From positions 310,001 to 374,000 of the forward strand of contig NZ_CP061205.1 in the NCBI RefSeq assembly GCF_015240255.1: a stretch of 64,000 bases of DNA, written 5' to 3'. This DNA comes from Kordiimonas pumila. Lineage in GTDB: Bacteria; Pseudomonadota; Alphaproteobacteria; Sphingomonadales; Kordiimonadaceae. The translations under genes were made by a program, and so were the position numbers. The notes beneath the pieces are model-generated. The model did not search any database and was not told the origin of the DNA. It saw only the letters and a list, made by a program, of their open reading frames with translations. Positions 36,754 to 45,699 of the stretch are shown here, one piece after another; the first letter of the stretch is position 1, and each line of letters begins with the position of its first letter.

Positions 36754-39700
36754 TTAGGCAATGAGTGCTGACGTAGATTCAACATCACTCACCGGGTGTT
36801 CAAGACGCTTCACCATTTCTTTTGGAACAACCTGCAAGAAATGCTCGCGCCTGCTTTCCCAGTTGGCAAGCAATGATGATGCCCAACGTGAATGGGTTTC
36901 ATGCGCATGTTCTTCAATAAGTGATTTCAGCACATCTTCCCAGTAACTGCTGGCAAGCGGGGCCCAAAGCACCGTATCAGCATTAACACGCTCTTCAAAA
37001 TCGCCATTTTCATCGTACACAAACGCCATACCGCCTGTCATGCCTGCGCCGAAGTTGTTACCAACACTGCCCAGAATAACCGCAACACCGCCTGTCATAT
37101 ATTCACAGCCGTTCGCGCCGCAGCCTTCAACCACCACCATGGCACCAGAGTTACGTACAGCAAAGCGTTCACCCGCCTGCCCAGCCGCAAACAGCTTGCC
37201 CGATGTAGCACCGTACAAAACCGTGTTACCAATAATCGTGTTGTCTTTTGAATTGAAAGACGCCCGGTTTTGCGGCCGAACCACAATGGTGCCACCAGAA
37301 AGGCCCTTGCCAACATAATCGTTTGCATCACCAGACACTTCAAGCTTCAGGCCCTGCACGGCAAAAGCGCCAAGCGATTGGCCCGCAGACCCGCGCAAAC
37401 GCACCGTTACATGGTCAGGCTTTAGCCCCTTCATGCCAAAGGTGCGGGTAATCTCACTTGAAAAACGAGTACCAATAGCCCGCAAGGTGTTTTGCACACT
37501 GTAGGTTAGCTGCATTTTTTCACCCTTTGAGAAAACCGCCTGTGCATCCTTGATCATTTGGGCATCAAGCGTATCTGGCACCGGGTTACGTTCAACCATC
37601 GTGCAGATACCGCCGCCCTTATGACCACCCACTTGCACCAGCAACGGGTTAAGATCCAAGTCATCAAGGTGATCAGCACCCCTGCTCACCTGATGCAACA
37701 GATCCGTGCGGCCAATGATGTCTTCAAGCTTTTCAACACCCAGCTCAGCCAGAATTTCACGGGTTTCTTCCGCAATAAAGCTAAACAGGTTCACAACCTT
37801 TTCGGCGGTGCCATCAAATTTAGCACGCAGCTTTTCATCCTGCGTACAAATACCCACCGGGCACGTGTTTGAATGGCACTGACGCACCATAATACAGCCC
37901 ATTGCAACAAGCGATGCTGTACCAACACCAAATTCTTCCGCCCCTAACATAGCACCCACCACCACATCGCGGCCGGTTCTAATGCCGCCGTCGGTGCGCA
38001 GTTTCACACGGTGCCGAAGCCCGTTCAATGTTAGCACCTGATTAACCTCAGCAAGGCCAATTTCCCACGGTGTTCCAGCATATTTGATACTGGTTTGCGG
38101 GCTGGCACCTGTGCCGCCTGAATGGCCAGACACCAAAATAACATCCGCATGGGCTTTTGCGACACCTGCCGCAATGGTGCCGATACCAGCCGACGACACA
38201 AGCTTCACACAAACCTTTGCAACCGGGTTGATCTGTTTCAGGTCGTAAATAAGCTGCGCCAAATCCTCGATAGAATAAATATCGTGGTGGGGCGGCGGTG
38301 AAATAAGCATTACACCCGGCGTTGCATGCCGTAGTTTCGCGATCATTTCCGTTACCTTAAAGCCGGGCAATTGCCCGCCTTCACCAGGTTTTGCACCCTG
38401 TGCAATCTTGATTTCAAGCTCTTCGCACGAATTCAAATATTCAGCCGTTACACCAAAGCGGCCTGAAGCCACCTGTTTGATCGGGCTGTTGGCATTATCG
38501 CCGTTTTCATACGGTGTATAACGCCTGCTATCTTCGCCGCCTTCACCAGAGACTGATTTTGCACCAATACGGTTCATGGCGATTGCAAGGGTTTCGTGTG
38601 CCTCTTTCGAAAGCGCCCCAAGCGACATACCTGGTGTAATGAAGCGTTTTCTGATCTGGGTGATCGATTCTACCTGCTCCAGCGCCAGCGGCTTTGCAGG
38701 CCAGCGGAAATCGAGCAAATCGCGTAGATTGACCGGCGGTAAGCTATTAAGCCCACGTGAATATGTCAGGTATTTAGCGTAATTATCGCTGGCCACCGCT
38801 TTTTGCAGCAGGTGAATAAGCTGGCCGTCATGACCGTGCACTTCGCCGTCACGCCGATAGCGGTAAAGCCCGCCAACAGCCAGTGTTTCAACACCATCAA
38901 GAAAGGCTTTGTTATGCTGTTCCAGAATCTTTTTCTGAATACCGGCAAGACCAATACCGGAAATTTTAGTAGGCATACCGGGGAAAAATTCAGCCACGAG
39001 CGAGCGTGAAAGCCCCAGCGCCTCAAAGTTATTACCTCCCCGGTAACTTGAGATAACAGAAATGCCCATTTTAGACATGATCTTCAACATGCCCTGCTCG
39101 ATCGCCTCTGTTGCGCGCACAACACAGGTTGTAAGGTCATAATCACCAAACAGGCCTTTCGCCTGACGCTCTGCCATCGAATCCTGCGCCAGATAGGCGT
39201 TCACAGTGGTAGCACCCGCGCCCACAAGCACAGCAAAATAATGCGGGTCCAGACACTCAGCCGACCGTACGTTCAAGCTGGTAAAGGTTCTAAGGCCTTG
39301 GTTTACAAGGTGGGTATGCAAGCCGCCTGTCGCCAAAATCATTGGGATTGGGGCTTTGTTTTCATCGATGTTTTCATCGGTCAAGAACAAATGCCCGCGA
39401 CCTTCGCGTACGGCATCCTCTGCCTCGCGGCGGATACGGTCTATCGCTTTCCTGAGGGCACCCTTGCCTTCATTGACATCGAATGTGCAATCAATCACCT
39501 GCGCGGCATCGCCGAAATGGGTAATAAGTGTGTCCCATTCGCGGTTAGAAATAACAGGGCTGTCATTTACCAGAACACCAGCCTGCGTATGACCTGCATC
39601 AAGCACGTTCGCAAAGTTACCAAAGCGGGTTTTTAGGGTCATCACACCCTGTTCGCGCAAGCTATCAATCGGTGGGTTTGTCACCTGACTAAAATTCTGA

Positions 39701-41265
39701 CGGAAATAATGCGATAAATTCCGATAGTGGCTTGAGAGAACCGCAAGCGGGGTATCATCCCCCATGGACCCAATGGCTTCCTTGCCGGTTATCACCTGTG
39801 GCTGTAGAATAAGCTCAAGGTCTTCATGGGTGAAACCAGCTACAATCTGCCTTTTGCGCAGCTCCTTACCTGTGAACACAGCGTGTTCTTTACCACGGTA
39901 CCCCGGCAAATCTGCAAGCGACTTGATGTCGTCCATCCACTCTTCAAACGGCTGCGATTCAGACATATAGTCTTTAATTTCGCCGTCGTGGTAAAACTTG
40001 CCTTCCTGTAAATCGAGCGCGATCATCTGACCTGGCCCCAAGCGGCCTTTTTCGCGGATCACTTCCTCGTCTACTTTCACCATGCCCGTTTCAGAGCCAA
40101 CGATCAGGAAACCGTCGTTTGTGACCGTGAAACGCATCGGGCGCAGACCGTTTCGGTCAAGCCCCGCCACAACCCAGCGGCCATCCGTTGCCGCCAAGGC
40201 TGCCGGGCCATCCCACGGTTCCATCACACTGTTTGTGTAAGCATACATATTACGGTGAGCTGTTGGCATGCTCGGCTTGTTCGACCACGCTTCAGGCACC
40301 AGCATGGTTTTCACCATAGGGGCAGAACGCCCGGCACGCACCATCACTTCAAACACAGCATCCAATGCCGCACTGTCAGAAGCGCCGCGCGGTATAACCG
40401 GCTTGATATCTTCAGAATTATCACCAAACGCGATAGACGCCATCCTGATCTGGTGGCTGCGCATCCAGTTTACGTTACCGCGAATGGTATTGATTTCGCC
40501 GTTGTGCGCCAGCATGCGGAAAGGCTGTGCCAGCCACCACTGCGGGAAAGTATTTGTTGAATAGCGTTGGTGATAGATCGCATAACTAGAGACAAATTTT
40601 TCATCCTGCAAATCAGGATAAAAAGTTGAAAGCTGCTCGGCAAGAAACAGGCCTTTATAGATAACAGACCGGCTGGAAAGCGAGCACATGTAAAAGCCAC
40701 TTACCTGACTGGCAATAACAGCGCGCTCAATGCGGCGGCGAATAATATAAAGTTCGCGCTCAAAGGTTTCATCGTCTGTACCTTTAGTATTGGCAATCAT
40801 AACCTGTTCAATTTCAGGGCGTGTCGCTTCTGCCTTTTCGCCAATAACAGACACATTCACCGGCACCTGACGCCAGCCATAAATAGTATAGCCAAAATTC
40901 AGAATCTCTGTTTCCACAATCGCACGGCAGGTTTCCTGCGCAGACAGGTCAACACGCGGCAAAAACGCCATACCAACAGCGAGACGGCCATCTGAGGGTA
41001 TATGGCCCGTTGCACGAACGTGTTCCTTGAAAAATTCTTGTGGAATTTCAAGGAGAATGCCCGCGCCGTCACCAGTTTTACCGTCTGCATCCACCGCGCC
41101 CCGGTGCCAAATGGCCTTTAGGGCCTCAATGCCCATCAGCACAACATCGCGGCTTGGCTGGCCATTTAGCGCTGCCACAAGCCCTACACCACAGGAAGAA
41201 TGCTCATCAGCGGGATCATAAAGGCCCTGTGGACCCGGCACATGTTCGTTATATTCGTGTATCAT
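36754..41265 (-). CDS. gltB: Glutamate synthase large (alpha) subunit
   Basis: 1503 residues, the usual size. EHSSCGVGLVAAL exposes Cys25 as the N-terminal nucleophile of the glutaminase domain once a short propeptide is removed. Conserved stretches include YHQRYSTNTFPQW, GLRPMRFTVTNDG, the FMN-binding middle (GEGGQLPGFKV, VSGHSGGTGASPQTS), the Fe-S cysteines in MVRQCHSNTCPVGICTQ, and the C-terminal beta-helix with GNTVLYGATSGKLFAAG. With GltD it turns 2-oxoglutarate and glutamine into two glutamates using NADPH. It follows gltD by 14 bp. Confidence 0.98.
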   Translation of the reverse strand: MIHEYNEHVPGPQGLYDPADEHSSCGVGLVAALNGQPSRDVVLMGIEALKAIWHRGAVDADGKTGDGAGILLEIPQEFFKEHVRATGHIPSDGRLAVGMAFLPRVDLSAQETCRAIVETEILNFGYTIYGWRQVPVNVSVIGEKAEATRPEIEQVMIANTKGTDDETFERELYIIRRRIERAVIASQVSGFYMCSLSSRSVIYKGLFLAEQLSTFYPDLQDEKFVSSYAIYHQRYSTNTFPQWWLAQPFRMLAHNGEINTIRGNVNWMRSHQIRMASIAFGDNSEDIKPVIPRGASDSAALDAVFEVMVRAGRSAPMVKTMLVPEAWSNKPSMPTAHRNMYAYTNSVMEPWDGPAALAATDGRWVVAGLDRNGLRPMRFTVTNDGFLIVGSETGMVKVDEEVIREKGRLGPGQMIALDLQEGKFYHDGEIKDYMSESQPFEEWMDDIKSLADLPGYRGKEHAVFTGKELRKRQIVAGFTHEDLELILQPQVITGKEAIGSMGDDTPLAVLSSHYRNLSHYFRQNFSQVTNPPIDSLREQGVMTLKTRFGNFANVLDAGHTQAGVLVNDSPVISNREWDTLITHFGDAAQVIDCTFDVNEGKGALRKAIDRIRREAEDAVREGRGHLFLTDENIDENKAPIPMILATGGLHTHLVNQGLRTFTSLNVRSAECLDPHYFAVLVGAGATTVNAYLAQDSMAERQAKGLFGDYDLTTCVVRATEAIEQGMLKIMSKMGISVISSYRGGNNFEALGLSRSLVAEFFPGMPTKISGIGLAGIQKKILEQHNKAFLDGVETLAVGGLYRYRRDGEVHGHDGQLIHLLQKAVASDNYAKYLTYSRGLNSLPPVNLRDLLDFRWPAKPLALEQVESITQIRKRFITPGMSLGALSKEAHETLAIAMNRIGAKSVSGEGGEDSRRYTPYENGDNANSPIKQVASGRFGVTAEYLNSCEELEIKIAQGAKPGEGGQLPGFKVTEMIAKLRHATPGVMLISPPPHHDIYSIEDLAQLIYDLKQINPVAKVCVKLVSSAGIGTIAAGVAKAHADVILVSGHSGGTGASPQTSIKYAGTPWEIGLAEVNQVLTLNGLRHRVKLRTDGGIRTGRDVVVGAMLGAEEFGVGTASLVAMGCIMVRQCHSNTCPVGICTQDEKLRAKFDGTAEKVVNLFSFIAEETREILAELGVEKLEDIIGRTDLLHQVSRGADHLDDLDLNPLLVQVGGHKGGGICTMVERNPVPDTLDAQMIKDAQAVFSKGEKMQLTYSVQNTLRAIGTRFSSEITRTFGMKGLKPDHVTVRLRGSAGQSLGAFAVQGLKLEVSGDANDYVGKGLSGGTIVVRPQNRASFNSKDNTIIGNTVLYGATSGKLFAAGQAGERFAVRNSGAMVVVEGCGANGCEYMTGGVAVILGSVGNNFGAGMTGGMAFVYDENGDFEERVNADTVLWAPLASSYWEDVLKSLIEEHAHETHSRWASSLLANWESRREHFLQVVPKEMVKRLEHPVSDVESTSALIA

Positions 41266-41279
41266 CTAACAGTCCCCGA

Positions 41280-42713
41280 TTATGCCGCTTTGGATTTTGC
41301 TTTTTGCGCGCGCAGGAATTTTTTAATGGATGTTGCAGCATCGCGGCCATCACGAATGGCCCAAACTACAAGCGAAGCACCCCGTACAATATCACCCGCT
41401 GCAAACACACCGTCGATGTTGCTCATCATAGTGGCATGATCAACCGTGACCGTACCCCAGCGTGTAACACGCAGTTCTGGTGCACCAAACAAAGCGGGCA
41501 GGTCTTCCGGTTCAAAACCAAGGGCCAAAACTGCCAGTTCGCAGTCTAGATCAAAGGCACTACCCGGTACAGGCTCTGGCGCTTGGCGGCCTGTCGCATC
41601 AGGCGCACCAAGCCGCATGCGATATGCCCGTACTTTCTCTACATTTTCGTCGCCGAGGAAAGCTTCTGGCCCAGAAAGCCAGACAAATTCAACACCTTCT
41701 TCTTCGGCGTTTTGCACTTCCCGCACAGAACCAGGCATGTTAGCCCGGTCGCGTCGATACAGACATTTTACAGACTTGGCACCCTGACGCACAGCAGTAC
41801 GTACACAATCCATCGCAGTATCACCGCCACCAAGAACAACCACGTTTTTGTCTTTGGCATCCAGATTACCATTTTCAAACTCTGGTACCGTGTCGCCAAA
41901 GCCTTTACGGTTAGACGCCGTTAAATAATCCAGTGCTTCCCGAATGTTACCAAGGCCCACACCCGGCACCTTAAGGCCGCGCGCACGGTATACACCGGTT
42001 GCTATCAGCAAGGCATCATGCTTTTCACGCAGGTCTGCAAGGCTTGCATCATTACCAATTTCAAAATCCAGATGAAAAGTAATGCCAGATTGCTCAAGCC
42101 TGCCGGTGCGGCGGCCCACCACGTCTTTTTCAAGTTTAAAACCAGGAATACCGTAGACAAGAAGCCCGCCCGCACGGTCGTGCCGGTCATATACATGTAC
42201 CTGATAGCCGACTTTTCTCAGCTCTTCAGCTGCTGCAAGGCCCGCAGGCCCCGCACCAATAATACCAACCGACTGGTCAAGCTCTACCTCAGGGGTAATA
42301 GGCTTTACCCAGCCATTTTCCCATGCGGTATCCGCTATATATTTTTCAACACTGCCAATGGTAACCGCGTTAAAATCTTTCTCGATAACGCAGTTGCCTT
42401 CGCACAAACGGTCTTGCGGGCAAATACGACCACAAATTTCCGGCATATTGTTGGTGGAGGCTGCCATTTCATAGGCATCTTCAAGCCTGCCTTCTGCCGT
42501 AAGCCGCAGCCAATCGGGAATGTTATTCCCAAGCGGACAGTGAATATGACAAAAAGGTACACCACACTGTGAACACCGGCTTGCCTGCTCTTTGGCGCCT
42601 TCCGTGTCAAACTCAGCATAGACTTCATCAAAGTCGTGCAGGCGCTTTGCAGCCTCGCGCTTGGTCGGCATACGCTGTTCAATGGAGACAAATTTTAAAA
42701 GGTCTTCAGCCAT
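41280..42713 (-). CDS. gltD: Glutamate synthase small (beta) subunit
   Basis: 477 residues from ATG at 42713, with AAGGG seven bases upstream. The frame is open 52 codons further, but MAEDLLKFVSIEQRMPTKR is the family start. CSQCGVPFCHIHCPLGNNIPDW and CGRICPQDRLCEGNC bind [4Fe-4S] clusters. GAGPAGLAAAEEL is the FAD fold and VVLGGGDTAMDCVRTA the NADPH fold. It feeds electrons from NADPH to GltB. gltD comes first, an order seen in several alphaproteobacteria. Confidence 0.97.
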   Translation of the reverse strand: MAEDLLKFVSIEQRMPTKREAAKRLHDFDEVYAEFDTEGAKEQASRCSQCGVPFCHIHCPLGNNIPDWLRLTAEGRLEDAYEMAASTNNMPEICGRICPQDRLCEGNCVIEKDFNAVTIGSVEKYIADTAWENGWVKPITPEVELDQSVGIIGAGPAGLAAAEELRKVGYQVHVYDRHDRAGGLLVYGIPGFKLEKDVVGRRTGRLEQSGITFHLDFEIGNDASLADLREKHDALLIATGVYRARGLKVPGVGLGNIREALDYLTASNRKGFGDTVPEFENGNLDAKDKNVVVLGGGDTAMDCVRTAVRQGAKSVKCLYRRDRANMPGSVREVQNAEEEGVEFVWLSGPEAFLGDENVEKVRAYRMRLGAPDATGRQAPEPVPGSAFDLDCELAVLALGFEPEDLPALFGAPELRVTRWGTVTVDHATMMSNIDGVFAAGDIVRGASLVVWAIRDGRDAATSIKKFLRAQKAKSKAA

Positions 42714-43054
42714 GTTTAACCCTTGTATTGCACCGTCAGAAAATTTCGGCATACCGCACTGTGCGAATGTCGATACAGGCCCTGAACATGTGTGTAATTC
42801 TGTATCTGCGAATCTTAACTTTGGCGTACTATAACCACAAAAATCCCAAAGATCACGCAAAAAACGCACACTATGTCAGTATTACTGTCTTATATTAAGT
42901 TTTTTTATAGCTTCTTCACCCTATACAATGCCATGTCATGCCATAATAGTACCATACTGATACTATTATTTTCACAAATGCTGCTCGCGCCGCCCTCAAT
43001 GCCTTGCTATAGAAAAGACTCGGCCCGGTTATAGATTTTCCGAAAGGTAACGGT
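42714..43054. promoter_or_regulatory. Divergent control region of gltD and uppP with an inverted repeat
   Basis: 341 bp with promoters for both genes. ATAATAGTA (42943-42951) and TACTATTAT (42961-42969) form a perfect 9-bp dyad with a 9-bp spacer, and ATGCCAT is repeated just before it. A protein site is likely but the regulator is unknown. No NtrC-type or sigma-54 site was found. Confidence 0.35.
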
Positions 43055-43885
43055 GTGACCCTACTTCAGCTGCTTATTCTTGCTCTTGTTCAGGGCATCA
43101 CTGAATTCCTGCCCATTAGCTCATCCGGGCATCTTATTCTTATACCCGCGCTCACCGGCTGGCCCGATCAGGGCCTGATGATGGATGTGGCGGTGCATAT
43201 TGGCACGCTTGCGGCGGTGCTGCTGTATTTTTGGCGCGATAGCCGGGGCCTGTTTCTGGCTGGGCTAGGGGCTGTGGGTGTTGCCCCTGCAAAACGCGCC
43301 GTTGAAGGCACACCCTATGCCCGGCTTTTTTGGGCGCTGGTTATTGGTACAATTCCGCTGGTGATTGTGGGCGGGCTGTTTGTGGCAACTGGTGCTAATG
43401 ACTATCTGCGCACCCCTGTTGTCATTGCCAGCACCTCTATTCTGTTTGGTCTCTTATTATACTGGGCAGATAAACACGGCGCGACAGACAAAACGCTGGA
43501 ACGCATGGCCATTAAGCCCGCGCTTATTATCGGGGCGGCACAGGTGCTGGCCCTTATCCCAGGCACCAGCCGGTCTGGCATTACCATGACAGCGGGGCGC
43601 TACCTTGGGTTCAACCGGGTTGAGGCAGCGCGCTTTTCCATGTTGATGTCTATTCCTGCGATTATCGCCTCTGGGGCTGCCACTATTTTAAAAGCACTGT
43701 CTGACGCCACCGCTGCCATGTGGCTGGATGCAGGGGTCGGGGCCGCACTTTCCTGCGCTGCAGCCCTTGTGGCCATTCATTTCCTCATGCGCTGGCTTGA
43801 GCATGCCAACATGACCCTTTTTGTTGTCTACCGGGTCGTGCTGGGGCTGATTCTGCTGGGATTGATAGCCGCTGGATGGGTTTAA
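43055..43885 (+). CDS. uppP: Undecaprenyl-diphosphatase
   Basis: 276 residues starting with GTG, with AAAGGT nine bases before it. The two signature motifs are present: EFLPISSSGHLIL near 17 and PGTSRSGITMTAGRYLG near 168. About seven to eight hydrophobic spans. It dephosphorylates undecaprenyl pyrophosphate at the inner membrane, recycling the lipid carrier for peptidoglycan and other envelope polymers. The gene stands alone, divergent from gltD. Confidence 0.96.
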   Translation: MTLLQLLILALVQGITEFLPISSSGHLILIPALTGWPDQGLMMDVAVHIGTLAAVLLYFWRDSRGLFLAGLGAVGVAPAKRAVEGTPYARLFWALVIGTIPLVIVGGLFVATGANDYLRTPVVIASTSILFGLLLYWADKHGATDKTLERMAIKPALIIGAAQVLALIPGTSRSGITMTAGRYLGFNRVEAARFSMLMSIPAIIASGAATILKALSDATAAMWLDAGVGAALSCAAALVAIHFLMRWLEHANMTLFVVYRVVLGLILLGLIAAGWV

Positions 43886-43990
43886 AAAGGCAAGGGCTGC
43901 GTTAAACATTAAGAATATCGGCCCGTTGCAGCATATCGCTTGACAGAAGCGCGTGATTAACGCTAAACCGCCCGAACCAATTTTAAGCGT

Positions 43991-44077
43991 GCCCTGATGG
44001 CGGAATTGGTAGACGCGCTAGCTTCAGGTGCTAGTTCTCGTATGGGAGTGGAGGTTCGAGTCCTCTTCAGGGCACCA
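43991..44077 (+). tRNA. tRNA-Leu (anticodon CAG)
   Basis: An 87-base class II tRNA with long variable arm and encoded CCA. GCCCTGA pairs with TCAGGGC in the acceptor stem. The anticodon stem GCTAG/CTAGT-type arm closes TTCAGGT, giving CAG for leucine CUG. GGTTCGAGTCC is the T arm. Its 3' end is the usual target of tyrosine integrases, and an integrase gene lies 1.6 kb downstream. Confidence 0.96.
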
Positions 44078-44116
44078 ATATTAACTCATTGAAATGCGTA
44101 AGTTATTATGAATTTA

Positions 44117-44153
44117 AAAAGGTCGTTTTGAGCATCGCCTCATACGGCCTTTT
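44117..44153 (+). terminator. Stem-loop terminator after tRNA-Leu
   Basis: AAAAGGTCGT and ACGGCCTTTT pair with one wobble, and inside them TGAG pairs with CTCA, making a long hairpin followed by a T/A-rich run. It lies 40 bp after the tRNA and can end its transcript. Confidence 0.65.
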
Positions 44154-44158
44154 AAATT

Positions 44159-44188
44159 TTATACCGGATTTATACCGTTCTTATACCA
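44159..44188 (+). repeat. Three TTATACCR repeats with an 11-bp period
   Basis: TTATACCG at 44159 and 44170 and TTATACCA at 44181 recur exactly every 11 bp, about one helical turn, 82 bp past tRNA-Leu. This is the place and form expected for arm-type or accessory sites of a tRNA-targeting integrase. Confidence 0.55.
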
Positions 44189-44217
44189 CTTATCCTTATT
44201 TCAAGGCTTACGCGCTT

Positions 44218-45024
44218 TTAACTAACAGTCTCATATTGCTTATAACGCGTACTACCTGACAAGATGCCAATGATCAAAATCGCCGCATGATTAGCCTTAA
44301 TGGCTTCATCCAATGTTACTTCATAGTTATATCTCGCAGATGGGTCGCAATCCACCAATTCAGCATACCTAATTTGCAAGTCCGAATGCCCACATTGAAT
44401 AGCCTCTTCGACCAATCGCTTGATGTCATGGGTCTTCTTCCACTTAGTTTCGTCTGGCCCATAAAGAATCGTTTTTAGTGATTTCTCCGCAGCTTGAGCC
44501 GATGACCATTTAGAAAGGCCATAATCTCTATATTCACCTGTTAATTTATGGGCTGCTGTATTCAGGTCAGCTAAAATTTTCCTAGACGTTTTACCATCCA
44601 TAAGCAGATAATAAAGGCGAGCAATCTCACGTGCTATCATTTCAACTTGGTCTGCAGCGAAATCCTGCCAAAAGCCAGCGTTAGCTCCTTCGATAAACTC
44701 CAAAAGGTTTAATCTGACTGTTCCATAAACTACAGGAAACCGAATTCGAAAGGGTTCACCCCGTATCAAAATCACTGAAAAACCTTCTTGAATAGCTTGA
44801 TCTACCTTTTGCCCATATTGCTTTCTGTACCAATTCCATACAGCTTCCTTGAGCCAGGCAGGACAATTGAAAAAAGCGACTCCGAATTTGCCCTGTATAT
44901 CTTCAAAACAAGCAATAGGTCTCTGAGAAACTTGAACTTGCTGCCGACTTAACTTGTCATCAATACTAACTAAGAAGTTATGAAGTTTTGCAGCATCCTG
45001 TAGATCAGATAATTTGTCCGCCAT
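44218..45024 (-). CDS. Unknown protein with a C-terminal HEPN-like domain
   Basis: 268 residues. The segment about 165-215 reads YGLSKWSSAQAAEKSLKTIL then KTHDIKRLVEEAI, which fits the HEPN (PF05168-like) pattern AEKxLK...THDIxxL. The Rx4-6H motif of HEPN ribonucleases is not clear, because no Arg stands in the right place before KTH. The N-terminal part (1-160) contains PRFRIPVVYGTVRLN-like beta sequence and is unassigned. HEPN proteins occur in toxin-antitoxin and defence systems and also in non-toxic roles. It sits alone, leftward, next to the integrase repeats. Function unknown. Confidence 0.6.
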   Translation of the reverse strand: MADKLSDLQDAAKLHNFLVSIDDKLSRQQVQVSQRPIACFEDIQGKFGVAFFNCPAWLKEAVWNWYRKQYGQKVDQAIQEGFSVILIRGEPFRIRFPVVYGTVRLNLLEFIEGANAGFWQDFAADQVEMIAREIARLYYLLMDGKTSRKILADLNTAAHKLTGEYRDYGLSKWSSAQAAEKSLKTILYGPDETKWKKTHDIKRLVEEAIQCGHSDLQIRYAELVDCDPSARYNYEVTLDEAIKANHAAILIIGILSGSTRYKQYETVS

Positions 45025-45085
45025 ATAAAGACTACCCCCGTAGAACTATACATATACCTATTCAGACGTAGCGCATCATACCCGA

Positions 45086-45307
45086 TCAGCTAACTACGCG
45101 AACAGCGATATCCTTTAGTTCACAGTCAAAGAACTCACACAACTTATCTAGATTATCAGTAGTCGCATTATAGCCATGTGTATTGATCATGCGCGAGAGG
45201 GTCTGACGGCTAATCCCTGTTGCTTTTGAAATTTCATCCATAGGTATGCGACGTTTCTCGGAAAATTCCTTATCCGCGATACGTTCTTTCAACAAAAACC
45301 TAATCAT
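45086..45307 (-). CDS. Small XRE-type helix-turn-helix repressor
   Basis: 73 residues, nearly all one Cro/CI-type HTH (about 20-65): MDEISKATGISRQTLSRMI followed by TTDNLDKLCEFFDCEL, the pattern of HTH_26 proteins. GGAGG lies eight bases before the ATG. It faces away from the Xis-like gene across a palindrome-rich control region, the phage-style switch arrangement. It probably represses xis-int and itself. Confidence 0.85.
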   Translation of the reverse strand: MIRFLLKERIADKEFSEKRRIPMDEISKATGISRQTLSRMINTHGYNATTDNLDKLCEFFDCELKDIAVRVVS

Positions 45308-45394
45308 ATGAAACCTCCAAAACCCTTAGTTCTGTAGCTACCACAGGACCTTTGTATCGTCAAAATTAAATTATGTACCATAAACTTTACAAAA

Positions 45395-45427
45395 AATGTT
45401 TGACATTAAATGTCTCATATGTATCAT
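45395..45427 (+). promoter_or_regulatory. Xis-int promoter with overlapping palindromes
   Basis: TTGACA (45400-45405) and TATCAT (45422-45427) are 16 bp apart, a good sigma-70 promoter toward the Xis-like gene. A perfect dyad AATGT-TTG-ACATT (45395-45407) covers the -35, and an imperfect 18-bp palindrome centred on CATATG (45410-45427) covers the -10. These are likely operators for the divergent XRE protein. Confidence 0.5.
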
Positions 45428-45468
45428 ATATTTTACATTATAAACAAATATGTTTTACGGAGCATGTA

Positions 45469-45687
45469 ATGACATACACCTATCTAACAACAGAAGAGCT
45501 AGCTGACCGGATCAAATATGACGTCCGGACGATTCGGAATTGCTTGAAAGATTCAGTTCTACTTGAGGGAGTTCACTATATCCGCCCATTCGGCGGACGA
45601 AAGATTCTCTACAAATGGGAACAAATTGAAAAAGACATGAGCGGCGCACCTTCCGTAAGCCGTTTGATGCAATCTGTTATGGCTTAA
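45469..45687 (+). CDS. AlpA/excisionase-like helix-turn-helix protein
   Basis: 72 residues from ATG at 45469, with ACGGAG eight bases upstream. A longer frame from 45373 runs through the promoter and was rejected. YLTTEELADRIKYDVRTIRNCLKD is a MerR/AlpA-type winged HTH, and YIRPFGGRKILYKWEQIEKDM fits the wing of small excisionases. It ends 12 bp before the integrase start. Likely role: a directionality factor for excision or an activator of the integrase. Confidence 0.78.
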   Translation: MTYTYLTTEELADRIKYDVRTIRNCLKDSVLLEGVHYIRPFGGRKILYKWEQIEKDMSGAPSVSRLMQSVMA

Positions 45688-45699
45688 AGGTACAATCCA

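Noticed and set aside
41583-42898. Several plus-strand frames opposite gltD
   Set aside because: They are mirror frames of gltD, with no motifs and poor starts.
44159-44188. CRISPR array
   Set aside because: Three 8-bp units with 3-bp gaps are far too short for repeats and spacers, and there are no cas genes.
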